A stretch of 6,719 nucleotides of DNA from Planctomycetota bacterium (lineage in GTDB: Bacteria; Planctomycetota; Phycisphaerae; Sedimentisphaerales; Anaerobacaceae), in assembly GCA_017885385.1 (NCBI GenBank), contig JAFNGF010000316.1:1-6719 (forward strand), written 5' to 3'. A program made the translations under genes and the position numbers. Below are positions 1-5,854 of this stretch, in pieces. Position 1 is the stretch's first letter; every line of letters starts with the position of its first letter. Under the pieces are notes generated by a model. That model had not been told where the DNA came from. It ran no database searches and was given only the letters and a program-made list of their open reading frames with translations.

Positions 1-117
1 CGACTGCGCATAAAAATGGCGAGGTGGTGGGACCGGCTGGGGGGGAGACCGGTGGACCACACTGCCTCGCCGAGGTTCAAGAGATTGCTGGCGACAGTTC
101 TTCATCGCCAGATTTAA
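1..117 (+). CDS. Possible C-terminal tail of an upstream gene (partial)
   Basis: Frame 1 is open from the window edge to a TAA at 115-117, giving 38 residues that end in ATVLHRQI. The tail is basic and contains two adjacent Trp residues (MARWWDRLGG). I do not recognise a family. A second frame (starting at base 3) is also open, to a TAA at 213-215, but its last part is rich in Ser, Pro, Lys and Arg and looks non-coding. The same bases can fold into two GC-rich hairpins, so the stretch could instead be the end of a structured RNA or a transcript 3' end. The upstream sequence is needed to decide. Confidence 0.3.
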   Translation, partial: RLRIKMARWWDRLGGRPVDHTASPRFKRLLATVLHRQI

Positions 118-143
118 CAACACCCCGAAGAAATAATCCTTCG
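17..143 (+). other. Cluster of three hairpins near the left edge
   Basis: Three consecutive inverted repeats are visible. The first pairs GGCGAGG (18-24) with CCTCGCC (65-71), with inner stems TGGT (25-28) with ACCA (56-59) and ACCGG (32-36) with CCGGT (49-53). The second pairs CTGGCGA (88-94) with TCGCCAG (105-111) around a 10-base loop. The third pairs CGAAG (126-130) with CTTCG (139-143). No run of T follows directly, so these are not classical intrinsic terminators. I looked for SRP RNA, tmRNA and RNase P signatures and saw none. The strand is uncertain because inverted repeats fold on both strands. Confidence 0.35.
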
Positions 144-656
144 AGAAAAGCTTGTCAAACAAAAATCAGAAAAATAAGCAGTTTTTCAGGACTTCCTCCA
201 TTTTACCCATACTAAAGAAATAGTATACAAGCTACGCCCGCGAAATGCAAGTCAAAAATCGCTTTTTTGGTTTGGCCAGGCGGGCGGGCCGTCCAGGGAC
301 GGCTGGTAATGCCAGGTGACTGTGATACTTGTGGTTATCGGCGTATGCCACGGGTGTCTGCGTGATATCCTGCGTCTTCGGCGTTTTTTGATGATAAAGA
401 GGAATTTTGGTAGTTGCCGTGCCAGCGACTGCTAAACGCCCGGCAGCCCACAGAAGGCCGGGACTCGTTCGCTGTCCCTCGTCGTCCCGCATCCCTCACC
501 GCGCCAAGGAGGATGTACGCCGCCGGTCGAGAAATAGAGCAAAATTTTGGCTTAATCTCTTGTATGCCGGCGGAAACTACCATACACTAACGGTTCTTGA
601 ATGCGTCTCAGGTTTTTGGCGGCATTTTTCGCGGCCTTATTCTGCAGCTTTATTTC
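118..656. other. Gene-free stretch before yggS
   Basis: No open frame here looks like a protein: the overlapping frames on both strands are short, low in hydrophobic core pattern and rich in Arg, Pro and Ser. It holds short GC-rich hairpins: GCCGTC (288-293) with GACGGC (298-303) around a CAGG loop, and CCCGGC (439-444) with GCCGGG (457-462). GGGAC (460-464) could instead pair with GTCCC (474-478). An AAGGAGG (506-512) directly abuts an ATG at 513 that opens only 25 codons. A weak promoter-like pair, TTGTAT (560-565) and TACACT (583-588) with a 17-base spacer, precedes yggS. Confidence 0.5.
560..588 (+). promoter_or_regulatory. Weak candidate promoter for yggS
   Basis: TTGTAT (560-565) and TACACT (583-588) are separated by 17 bases and match the sigma70 consensus only partly (TTG of the -35; four of six in the -10). 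Transcription would start near 595, about 60 bases upstream of the preferred ATG. Such a match is easily found by chance, so this is only a candidate. Confidence 0.22.
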
Positions 657-1385
657 ATGATTGAGATTTCGCAAAGAATAAAACGGGTGCAAGATACAAT
701 TGAGTCTGCTTGTGCCCGTGTCGGCAGAGACCCCAAAGAGATAGAGCTTGTAGTAGTTACCAAGTCTGCTGCGCTCGATGCCATAAAGGAAGTTATTCAA
801 CTGGGTCTTACCGACCTCGGTGAAAACCGCGTTCAGCAGCTGAAGAAAGTCTCGGCTGAAGTGGCTGAATTTCTGGAAAAGCGGGACGGCGGCGCCAAAC
901 CGGCGGAAAACGTCCGCTGGCACATGATCGGCCATTTGCAGCGCAACAAGGTCCGTCAGGTCTTACCCATAGCTTGTCTGACACATTCGGTTGATACACT
1001 TCGCCTGGCTGAAGAGATAAACGCTGCAGGGGCCAAGCTGAATCTACGCCCCAAAGTGCTCTTACAGATAAACACTTCCAACGAGCCGCAAAAATACGGC
1101 GTTCCGGTAGGAGCGGCAACGCATTTGGCTGAGCAGATGGAAACCTTGTCTAATCTGCGGCTGGTCGGACTTATGACGATGGCACCGTTGACGCTTAATA
1201 AGGATGTCGTTCGCACTTGTTTTGTCAGGGCACGGGAGCTATTTATTGAGATGCGCGGCGAAAAAATAGTTGGCCCTCAATTTACCGAGCTGAGCATGGG
1301 TATGAGCGCCGACTACGAAATTGCTGTCGAGGAGGGGGCAACGATTCTCCGCATCGGCTCAGCAATCTTCGCCGGCCAAGGTTAG
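657..1385 (+). CDS. yggS: YggS/PLPBP family pyridoxal phosphate-binding protein
   Basis: This 242-residue protein belongs to the YggS/PROSC (PLPBP) family. These cytosolic single-domain proteins have the alanine-racemase fold type III barrel. They bind PLP, show no established enzymatic turnover, and are linked to PLP homeostasis and amino acid balance. The PLP lysine is Lys36 in LVVVTKSA (about 31-38). Other family motifs are GENRVQ (55-60), WHMIGHLQRNK (88-98), HSVDT (110-114), QINTSNEPQKYG (137-148), SMGMS (213-217) and RIGSAIF (232-238). The length is normal and the protein looks intact. I chose the ATG at 657 because it puts the lysine where the family has it. An in-frame TTG at 597 would add 20 residues with no family similarity. 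No good ribosome site precedes 657. The gene stands alone here, with no same-operon partner visible. Confidence 0.95.
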   Translation: MIEISQRIKRVQDTIESACARVGRDPKEIELVVVTKSAALDAIKEVIQLGLTDLGENRVQQLKKVSAEVAEFLEKRDGGAKPAENVRWHMIGHLQRNKVRQVLPIACLTHSVDTLRLAEEINAAGAKLNLRPKVLLQINTSNEPQKYGVPVGAATHLAEQMETLSNLRLVGLMTMAPLTLNKDVVRTCFVRARELFIEMRGEKIVGPQFTELSMGMSADYEIAVEEGATILRIGSAIFAGQG

Positions 1386-1632
1386 CTTCTGTGTCCGGCA
1401 CCTTTCTGTCGGTTTGCCGCCAATATACGGCTGAACTTGTCCTTTACCCGCCTTGGCAGAGAGCCACGGTCTACGCTTGGATAATGCGTAGGCGGATGCT
1501 GCTGCGGCGGTTTACAGCAGAAAAAACAAAAAACAACAAAGTGCCTCCCCTAACCAGCCGAAAATAGCATACGGGCATCAGAAGAATAAATACCCGGCTG
1601 CCGTCCTATAATGCGATAAAAAGGCAAGTGAA
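1386..1632. other. Intergenic gap between yggS and the phosphatase gene
   Basis: This 247-base gap has no credible gene. It contains an inverted repeat CTGCTG (1499-1504) with CAGCAG (1515-1520) followed by an A-rich run (1521-1540). That arrangement is not a terminator for + strand genes, which would need T rather than A. A TATAAT box lies at its right end. Confidence 0.5.
1607..1612 (+). promoter_or_regulatory. Perfect TATAAT -10 box before the phosphatase gene
   Basis: TATAAT is an exact sigma70 -10 hexamer. Transcription would begin near 1619, only about 14 bases before the ATG at 1633. No recognisable -35 hexamer sits 16-18 bases upstream (the sequence there is AT-rich but unlike TTGACA). 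The downstream AAGG at 1621-1624 is a weak ribosome site about 8 bases from the ATG. Confidence 0.35.
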
Positions 1633-2931
1633 ATGGTAGAAGCAGACTTACTAAGTACTGTTGAGGTGCCAAAGAGCTTCACCGATGTTTTGTACCTTAC
1701 CAACAAAGGTCAGATGCCTGCTGAGATAAGGCGGCTCTTGAAGCAGAACAAGCTCTCTTTTGTGGTTCTGCCAATAGACAAATTCGCTGATGTGCGCAAC
1801 CGGGTTGATCTGATCGGTACTGTGATTATAGACGCACAGGAGCCGGATATATCGCAGCAACAAAGCCTTGCTCAGATAATCGAGTCGCTGGAGATGGAGA
1901 ACATAGGCGTGATTCTGCTGACCGGTCGCATTGAAATCCCCATAAAGAGCTTCTCTTTGGCGCCCGCAAAGAGCAGCTTCTCCATGGCCGGCACCGTGGA
2001 GTCGGTTTCCGTGGAGTCGGTTTCCATTGATGACCTGTGGGTCAGGATCAGCCTCAATCTGGCATACCGTAAGAGAAGCTCCGGAAACTCCGGCCTCCGG
2101 GTAAAGCCCGCGGTTCCGGCAAATAAGATCAAAAAAATCTGTCAAAGCAAACTTGGGGAGCAACTTCAGATGACTGTAGCATTGGTCGACAGTCTGGCCG
2201 AGCAGCTTCGCATGGCCGGACTCGTGCAGCGCGACTTCCTGCCTACTCAACTGCCGAATTGCGATGAGGTTCAGTGGGCCACAATCTTCCTTCCCGCAGA
2301 GTGGGTCTCAGGCGATATTTACGATATTGCCCGGCTTGACGAGCAGCACATAGGCTTCTACATAGCAGATGCCGTCGGTCATGCAATGCCGGCAGCCCTT
2401 CTGACTATCTTTGTAAAACAGGCCCTGGTTATGCGTGAGACACTTGGGAAAAACTACCGCATATTCTCGCCGGCAGAGGTTATGAAAAATCTGAACTTGC
2501 GGATGGCCGGGCAGAAATTGTCCGGCTACCAGTTCGCCACATGTTGCTACTGTCTGCTGAATATAAAGACCCTTCAAATGACCTACGCCCGTGCCGGACA
2601 TCCCTATCCAATCCTCATAAGGCCCAAGCAGCAACCCCAGCAACTGGAGATTCGAGGTTCTCTGCTGGGAGTCTTTGAGCAGGCCGACTATATGCAGGGC
2701 ACCATCCAGCTCGAGCGCGGCGATAAATTGCTGCTGTACTCCGATGGAGTGGAGCCCCTTGTCGGCAGCTTCGACGGCGTGGCGGGCTTTCATTTCGCCG
2801 AAGAGTTTTGCAGGATCAAGGACTTGCCGGTCGTTGAGATGATGGAACAATTCAATACCCTTGCCCAGACCCAAAAGCTGGCTCCGTCCGAAATAGATGA
2901 TATTACAATGGTGGGTCTGGAAATACTTTAG
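1633..2931 (+). CDS. PP2C/SpoIIE-type Ser/Thr phosphatase with receiver-like N-terminus
   Basis: This 432-residue protein ends in a SpoIIE/RsbU-type PP2C phosphatase domain (about 197-432). The class removes phosphate from Ser/Thr, often on anti-sigma-factor antagonists, using metal ions held by Asp residues. Visible motifs are QRDFLPTQLP (199-208), SGDIYD (226-231), DAVGH (246-250), RAGHPYP (320-326), LLLYSDGVEP (366-375, Asp371) and IDDITMV (421-427). The usual GHG is GHA here. Residues 17-98 look like a receiver-type fold: a beta strand at VLYL, VIIDAQEP with Asp67 in the acceptor position, and VILLTG (93-98). Residues 164-197 could form a helical linker. There is no membrane segment, so it is probably cytosolic. 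A 15-bp duplication encodes VESVS twice (122-131). No partner kinase, anti-sigma factor or STAS protein lies in the window, so its target is unknown. The ATG is preceded by a weak AAGG. Confidence 0.9.
   Translation: MVEADLLSTVEVPKSFTDVLYLTNKGQMPAEIRRLLKQNKLSFVVLPIDKFADVRNRVDLIGTVIIDAQEPDISQQQSLAQIIESLEMENIGVILLTGRIEIPIKSFSLAPAKSSFSMAGTVESVSVESVSIDDLWVRISLNLAYRKRSSGNSGLRVKPAVPANKIKKICQSKLGEQLQMTVALVDSLAEQLRMAGLVQRDFLPTQLPNCDEVQWATIFLPAEWVSGDIYDIARLDEQHIGFYIADAVGHAMPAALLTIFVKQALVMRETLGKNYRIFSPAEVMKNLNLRMAGQKLSGYQFATCCYCLLNIKTLQMTYARAGHPYPILIRPKQQPQQLEIRGSLLGVFEQADYMQGTIQLERGDKLLLYSDGVEPLVGSFDGVAGFHFAEEFCRIKDLPVVEMMEQFNTLAQTQKLAPSEIDDITMVGLEIL
1996..2025 (+). repeat. 15-bp perfect tandem duplication inside the phosphatase gene
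   Basis: GTGGAGTCGGTTTCC occurs twice back to back (1996-2010 and 2011-2025). It keeps the reading frame and encodes VESVS twice, between the receiver-like region and the linker. The perfect identity suggests a recent slippage duplication. Confidence 0.9.
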
Positions 2932-3117
2932 CTGAGCCTGTTGGGCTTGACCGGCGCAAGACTGCCGATAGTGCTCCGCACCATTCAATCAAGACTATTC
3001 TTCCAAGCATAGCCGAGACGGCTTTTGACCCCCTCGTGTCACACGATGGTTCGGCCCCCAACCCTAAAAAAATGCGTAACCGTTCGCAGGGTAACATGTC
3101 CAATTTGGCCATTTTTC

Positions 3118-3243
3118 GTCATTGCGAGCGAGGCAGAGCCGAGCGCGGCAATCTCCTACTCTGCGAAGCAGCGCTTCGCTGCGAAGGACGAGTCAGCACT
3201 ACGAGACCTTAGGATTGCTTTGGCCTAACGGCCTCGCAATGAC
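3118..3243. repeat. Intergenic repeat with 11-bp inverted ends (REP/MITE-like)
   Basis: GTCATTGCGAG (3118-3128) is the exact reverse complement of CTCGCAATGAC (3233-3243). Inside, GCAATC (3148-3153) mirrors GATTGC (3213-3218). A central GCGAAGC (3163-3169) pairs with GCTTCGC (3173-3179). This nested arrangement, including the wording TCATTGCGAG and GCAATCTC, resembles a palindromic intergenic repeat that I know from many unrelated bacterial and metagenomic genomes. That link is from memory, not from a search. It carries no transposase, so if mobile it would depend on one elsewhere. The element is degenerate between the arms. Confidence 0.75.
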
Positions 3244-3310
3244 ATAAAAACGCTGATTTATCGCTGTGAACGATTACAAAAAAACAAAGGATAGCGAATA
3301 TCAAAGCCCT

Positions 3311-3326
3311 AAGTGCTTAAGTGCTT
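3311..3326. repeat. Tandem 8-bp repeat AAGTGCTT
   Basis: AAGTGCTT appears twice head to tail. It sits in non-coding sequence, and no function can be assigned. Confidence 0.6.
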
Positions 3327-3476
3327 TCCTGGGCAGCTCGCTCAAGGCAGAAATTGTGATTTTATCGGACAATGGATGTGACATTTTTCACCGGCGGTTC
3401 CAGCGTAAAAGAGGCCCCTCGGCAGAATTGTCTGCGAAGACATCTAAGCGCTATCAAACGTCTGCAACGGCTTTGA

Positions 3477-3495
3477 GACGGGTATGATACCTGTC
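3477..3495. promoter_or_regulatory. Palindrome upstream of the lipoprotein promoter
   Basis: GAC-G-GGTAT-G-ATACC-T-GTC reads as an inverted repeat of nine positions per arm around a central G, with one G/T wobble pair. It lies 50 bases upstream of the -35 hexamer at 3545. It could be an operator for a dimeric regulator. As RNA it would make a short hairpin with loop TGA, but the following CCTTTG is a poor T tract, so a terminator is less likely. Confidence 0.35.
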
Positions 3496-3544
3496 CTTTG
3501 TGCCGACTCGTGAGAAAATTTCCCAATTCATCAAGATATTACTA

Positions 3545-3574
3545 TTGACGTGAACATAGGGAATGTGGTATAAA
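3545..3574 (+). promoter_or_regulatory. Sigma70-type promoter for the DUF11 lipoprotein gene
   Basis: TTGACG (3545-3550) and TATAAA (3569-3574) are separated by 18 bases, and each matches the consensus at five of six positions. Transcription would start near 3581, giving a leader of about 305 bases before the ATG at 3888. A second -10-like TATAAT at 3753-3758 could give a shorter leader, but it has no good -35. Confidence 0.55.
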
Positions 3575-3580
3575 TAAGTA

Positions 3581-3887
3581 ATTAGAGTCGGGACTTCAGG
3601 ATGGTGCAGACAGCCTCTGTCTCTATGGCTGTGCAGCAGCCGTATATTAGTCTATGAAAGGTTCAGGGGCTGGTCTACTGGGGTTGCCGCGCAGACGATA
3701 ATTGGTTGTAGGATATGTGGTCAGCAAAGGGCTGAGTCTTACTTTAATGCGCTATAATGGTGAAAAGGAGGGTGTTCAACGTAGGTTGGCTTAAACCCCT
3801 GAAGAGCCTTGTGATAGGCAAAGCTCAGCAGGCAGGGGACTCTGAATCTGCTCTAAATCAGTTCCAAGATACGAAAGGAGAGGTGCA
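3581..3887 (+). other. Long, possibly structured leader of the lipoprotein gene
   Basis: If the promoter at 3545-3574 is real, this is an untranslated leader of about 300 bases. It contains small hairpins: AGACAG (3608-3613) with CTGTCT (3617-3622), GGCTG (3627-3631) with CAGCC (3637-3641), and TCAGC (3721-3725) with GCTGA (3731-3735). CCCCTGAA (3796-3803) can pair with TTCAGGGG (3662-3669). Its first six bases can instead pair with CAGGGG (3833-3838), a stem that would enclose GCCT (3806-3809) with AGGC (3816-3819). It also holds very small ORFs at 3601-3657, 3654-3701 and 3757-3891. I do not recognise a known riboswitch class. Confidence 0.4.
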
Positions 3888-3891
3888 ATGA
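3757..3891 (+). CDS. Candidate 44-residue upstream ORF overlapping the lipoprotein start
   Basis: ATG at 3757 opens 44 codons beginning MVKRRVFNVGW. Its TGA (3889-3891) overlaps the lipoprotein ATG as ATGA, the arrangement often used for translational coupling. The peptide has a basic start but no recognisable domain or membrane segment. No ribosome site precedes its ATG; the AAGGAGG at 3765-3771 lies inside the ORF. Its ATG also coincides with a TATAAT sequence. It may be a coincidence of an open frame in a leader. Confidence 0.22.
   Translation: MVKRRVFNVGWLKPLKSLVIGKAQQAGDSESALNQFQDTKGEVQ
3875..3884 (+). promoter_or_regulatory. Strong ribosome binding site for the lipoprotein gene
   Basis: AAGGAG followed by AGGT lies 3-7 bases before the ATG at 3888. 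It is the best Shine-Dalgarno match at any gene start in the window and fixes this start codon. Confidence 0.75.
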
Positions 3892-5513
3892 AAATGAAAA
3901 GGCTACTGACTATCTCATTCTTACTAACGCTTATTGCTCTATCCGGCTGCTACAACGGCGAAAGGCCGATCGCAGCCGAAAGGACGCAAGCTGTTGCAGC
4001 TAAAACGCCGCAGACGTTTCTCTGGCACAGAGACCTCGGGCGTATAGCGGTGACTCCGGTGGAATTGGCGCCTGTGGGCCTCGAGCCGGAGCTGGTAGCG
4101 ATGGGCGAATCCGGGGCACACGTCGTCTCGATGGTTTATCCGTCTTCAGACTACGCTACCATTCAGGTGGACAAGGTCATGCCCAAGGAAGTCCAGATAG
4201 ACAGGCAGTTTACTTACACTATCAAGGTGACGAATCTGACGCACTTGGCGCTGAACGACGTTATCATCAGCGAGGACCTTCCAAGTAACTTTAGGTTTGC
4301 CAGCGCCTATCCGACAGCCCGAAAAGAGGCTAACAAGCTTATATGGACTGTAGACTCGCTTGGGCCCAAAGCCAGCAAGCAGATTGATGTCACGGGCTCG
4401 GCTACCGACAAAGAGTCGCTCAGACATTGTACTACCGTTACACAGCTCAGCCGATCCTATGCTGACGTGGAAGTTGTTCAGCCTAAGCTGGAGTTGACCG
4501 TCAGCGCGCCGGCTGAGGTGTTGCTGTGTGACCCGATTGCGCTGGAGTTTAACGTGTCCAACACCGGCAGCGGTACGGCGCGGAATGTAAAAATCGTGTA
4601 CGTGCTTCCGGTGGGGTTGGAGACGCTTGACGGCAAGAAGGAGGTCATATTTGACGCCGGCATTCTGCCGACAGGTCAAGCCAGGCAGTTCTCGACCCGG
4701 GTGCGTGCTACCAAGACCGGGGTGTACGTCAACAAGGCTCTGGCTGGGTCGGCCTCGGGTTTGAGGTCCGAATCAGCGGCGATTGTAACCACTGTTCGCC
4801 AGCCGAAGCTGACGATTGTGAATACCGGCCCCAAGCGGCAGTACCTGGGCAAGTCGGTGACCTATGAAATCGTGGTTACGAACAAAGGTGATGGTGCCGC
4901 CAGAGATACCGTGGTGGAGCATACCATTCCGTTCGGAGCAACCTCCGTAGAGGCTACTGCCAGCGCCAGACTGTCCGGCTCGAAGGTTGTGTGGGAGCTG
5001 GGCACACTTGCTCCGGACGATTCCAAGCAGATGCGTCTGTCCTACACGCCGATAGAACCAGCCGCTGTGATGAATACGGCAACCGCTACGGCATACTGTG
5101 CCGACGGTGTGACTGCTTCGGTGGAAACCTCGATTTCCGGGATACCGGCGGTACGGCTGGAGGTCGTTGACGTCGAGGACCCGGTCGAGGTAGGCGCTGG
5201 CACTACCTACGTGATCACCACGTCGAACGAAGGCACAGCGGCTGACACCAACATCCGTATTGTTTGTGACCTGGAAGACAAGCTCCAGTACGTTTCCGCG
5301 GTCGGTGCAACTTCCGGCTCGAGAGTCGGCAACACAGTGACTTTTGTGCCGCTACAGAGTCTTCCGCCGAAAGCTAGCGCCACTTGGCGGGTAGTGGTCA
5401 CAGGCGTAAAAGCTGGCGAGGTCCGCTTCAAAGTCACCATGACTTCTGACAATCTCGTTCGTGCGGTTGAAGAAGCTGAGGCCACACGCGTATACGAAAA
5501 GTTTGGCGGCTAA
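3888..5513 (+). CDS. DUF11-repeat lipoprotein, probable envelope protein
   Basis: This 541-residue protein begins with a lipoprotein signal: a basic MKMKR, a hydrophobic stretch (6-19) and a lipobox LSGC (18-21), so Cys21 would be lipidated. After a short variable region (22-90) come about four repeats of the DUF11/conserved-repeat beta-sandwich type, roughly at 92-195, 198-303, 306-416 and 421-536. Each carries the hallmark pattern: strand, then V(T/S)N.G or TSNEG, then ARNV/ARDT/DTNI, then an (L/I)P.G-like turn, then W...LGTLAP- or LPPKAS-like. Clear copies are YTIKVTN (110-116), FNVSNTGSGTARNV (221-234), YEIVVTNKGDGAARDT (326-341) and YVITTSNEGTAADTNI (441-456). Such repeats occur in surface and cell-wall proteins and act as spacers or adhesion modules. 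The exact role is unknown. The frame is intact, with no enzyme motif or transmembrane helix after the signal. Confidence 0.88.
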   Translation: MKMKRLLTISFLLTLIALSGCYNGERPIAAERTQAVAAKTPQTFLWHRDLGRIAVTPVELAPVGLEPELVAMGESGAHVVSMVYPSSDYATIQVDKVMPKEVQIDRQFTYTIKVTNLTHLALNDVIISEDLPSNFRFASAYPTARKEANKLIWTVDSLGPKASKQIDVTGSATDKESLRHCTTVTQLSRSYADVEVVQPKLELTVSAPAEVLLCDPIALEFNVSNTGSGTARNVKIVYVLPVGLETLDGKKEVIFDAGILPTGQARQFSTRVRATKTGVYVNKALAGSASGLRSESAAIVTTVRQPKLTIVNTGPKRQYLGKSVTYEIVVTNKGDGAARDTVVEHTIPFGATSVEATASARLSGSKVVWELGTLAPDDSKQMRLSYTPIEPAAVMNTATATAYCADGVTASVETSISGIPAVRLEVVDVEDPVEVGAGTTYVITTSNEGTAADTNIRIVCDLEDKLQYVSAVGATSGSRVGNTVTFVPLQSLPPKASATWRVVVTGVKAGEVRFKVTMTSDNLVRAVEEAEATRVYEKFGG

Positions 5514-5560
5514 CAACCGAATAAGCAGGCAAGTTTTTTGAGGTTCTTATCAACGTTTAG

Positions 5561-5605
5561 CCGTCGCCGGACCTTGGCGAGCTCAGTCGAGTCGCTCGGC
5601 GACGG
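5561..5605. other. Strong hairpin downstream of the lipoprotein gene
   Basis: CCGTCGCCG (5561-5569) pairs perfectly with CGGCGACGG (5597-5605). Inside, GCGA (5577-5580) pairs with TCGC (5592-5595) and CTC (5582-5584) with GAG (5589-5591). It lies about 50 bases after the stop codon, a usual place for a transcript end. No T tract follows on + and none is suitably placed on -, so it is not a classical intrinsic terminator. It could protect the mRNA 3' end or be a REP-like repeat. Confidence 0.6.
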
Positions 5606-5854
5606 TCAAGCAGAGTTGCGCCAACAATTTGTATTGCGCAGATTGCCTGCCCTAAACGCCCTGGTTTTGCCGGTCAACCATAAACTGCGACATTCGCGGG
5701 GGACGGGCAAAAATCACATTTCATCGCTGCGCATCTTGTCACTATCTCGAGCGGGGAATAAGCCATTTACTGAAACTCAGCCTCATTAAATCTTTGCTGT
5801 GGGTTGATCACTCAATTTTTTGGGCTGCGCCGGTGGGGACTTTCGAGAAATTAC

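Larger units (their letters stand above)
2932..3580. other. Gene-free stretch downstream of the phosphatase gene
   Basis: No credible gene was found. Right after the stop codon a weak hairpin, AGCC (2935-2938) with GGCT (2944-2947), is visible but has no T tract. The short frames here (for example 3025-3228 and 3266-3487 on +, and 2903-3112 on -) lack protein-like composition. The stretch holds the inverted-end repeat at 3118-3243, a tandem AAGTGCTT pair (3311-3326), a small TGTCT-GCGA-AGACA hairpin (3429-3442), a palindrome (3477-3495) and the promoter at 3545-3574. Confidence 0.55.

Noticed and set aside
513..590. 25-codon ORF with AAGGAGG immediately before its ATG
   Set aside because: The ribosome site directly abuts the ATG with no spacing, and the peptide is very short with no recognisable feature.
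597..656. TTG start extending yggS by 20 residues
   Set aside because: The extra residues have no similarity to the family, and the ATG at 657 puts the PLP lysine at the family position.
1499..1540. Hairpin CTGCTG/CAGCAG followed by an A-rich run, considered as the yggS terminator
   Set aside because: The tail is A-rich rather than T-rich on the + strand, and on the - strand the T run would precede the stem rather than follow it.
1651..2250. Long - strand frame opposite the phosphatase gene
   Set aside because: The + strand protein carries all the phosphatase motifs; the antisense translation shows no domain.
3025..3228. 67-codon + strand frame across the intergenic repeat
   Set aside because: Its translation (for example VIASEAEPSAAIS) is the typical by-product of the palindromic repeat, and it has no start signal or domain.
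3266..3487. 73-codon + strand frame starting at GTG
   Set aside because: There is no ribosome site, the composition is mixed and non-protein-like, part is encoded by the AAGTGCTT tandem repeat, and there is no family resemblance.
5538..5789. 83-codon TTG-initiated frame downstream of the lipoprotein gene
   Set aside because: It runs through the strong hairpin, is rich in Arg and Ser, and has no ribosome site or recognisable motif.
5804..5821. Possible intrinsic terminator (TTGA/TCAA stem followed by six T)
   Set aside because: The stem has only four pairs, or five with a G/T wobble, and is AT-rich, too weak for a terminator. It also lies about 290 bases past the lipoprotein stop.
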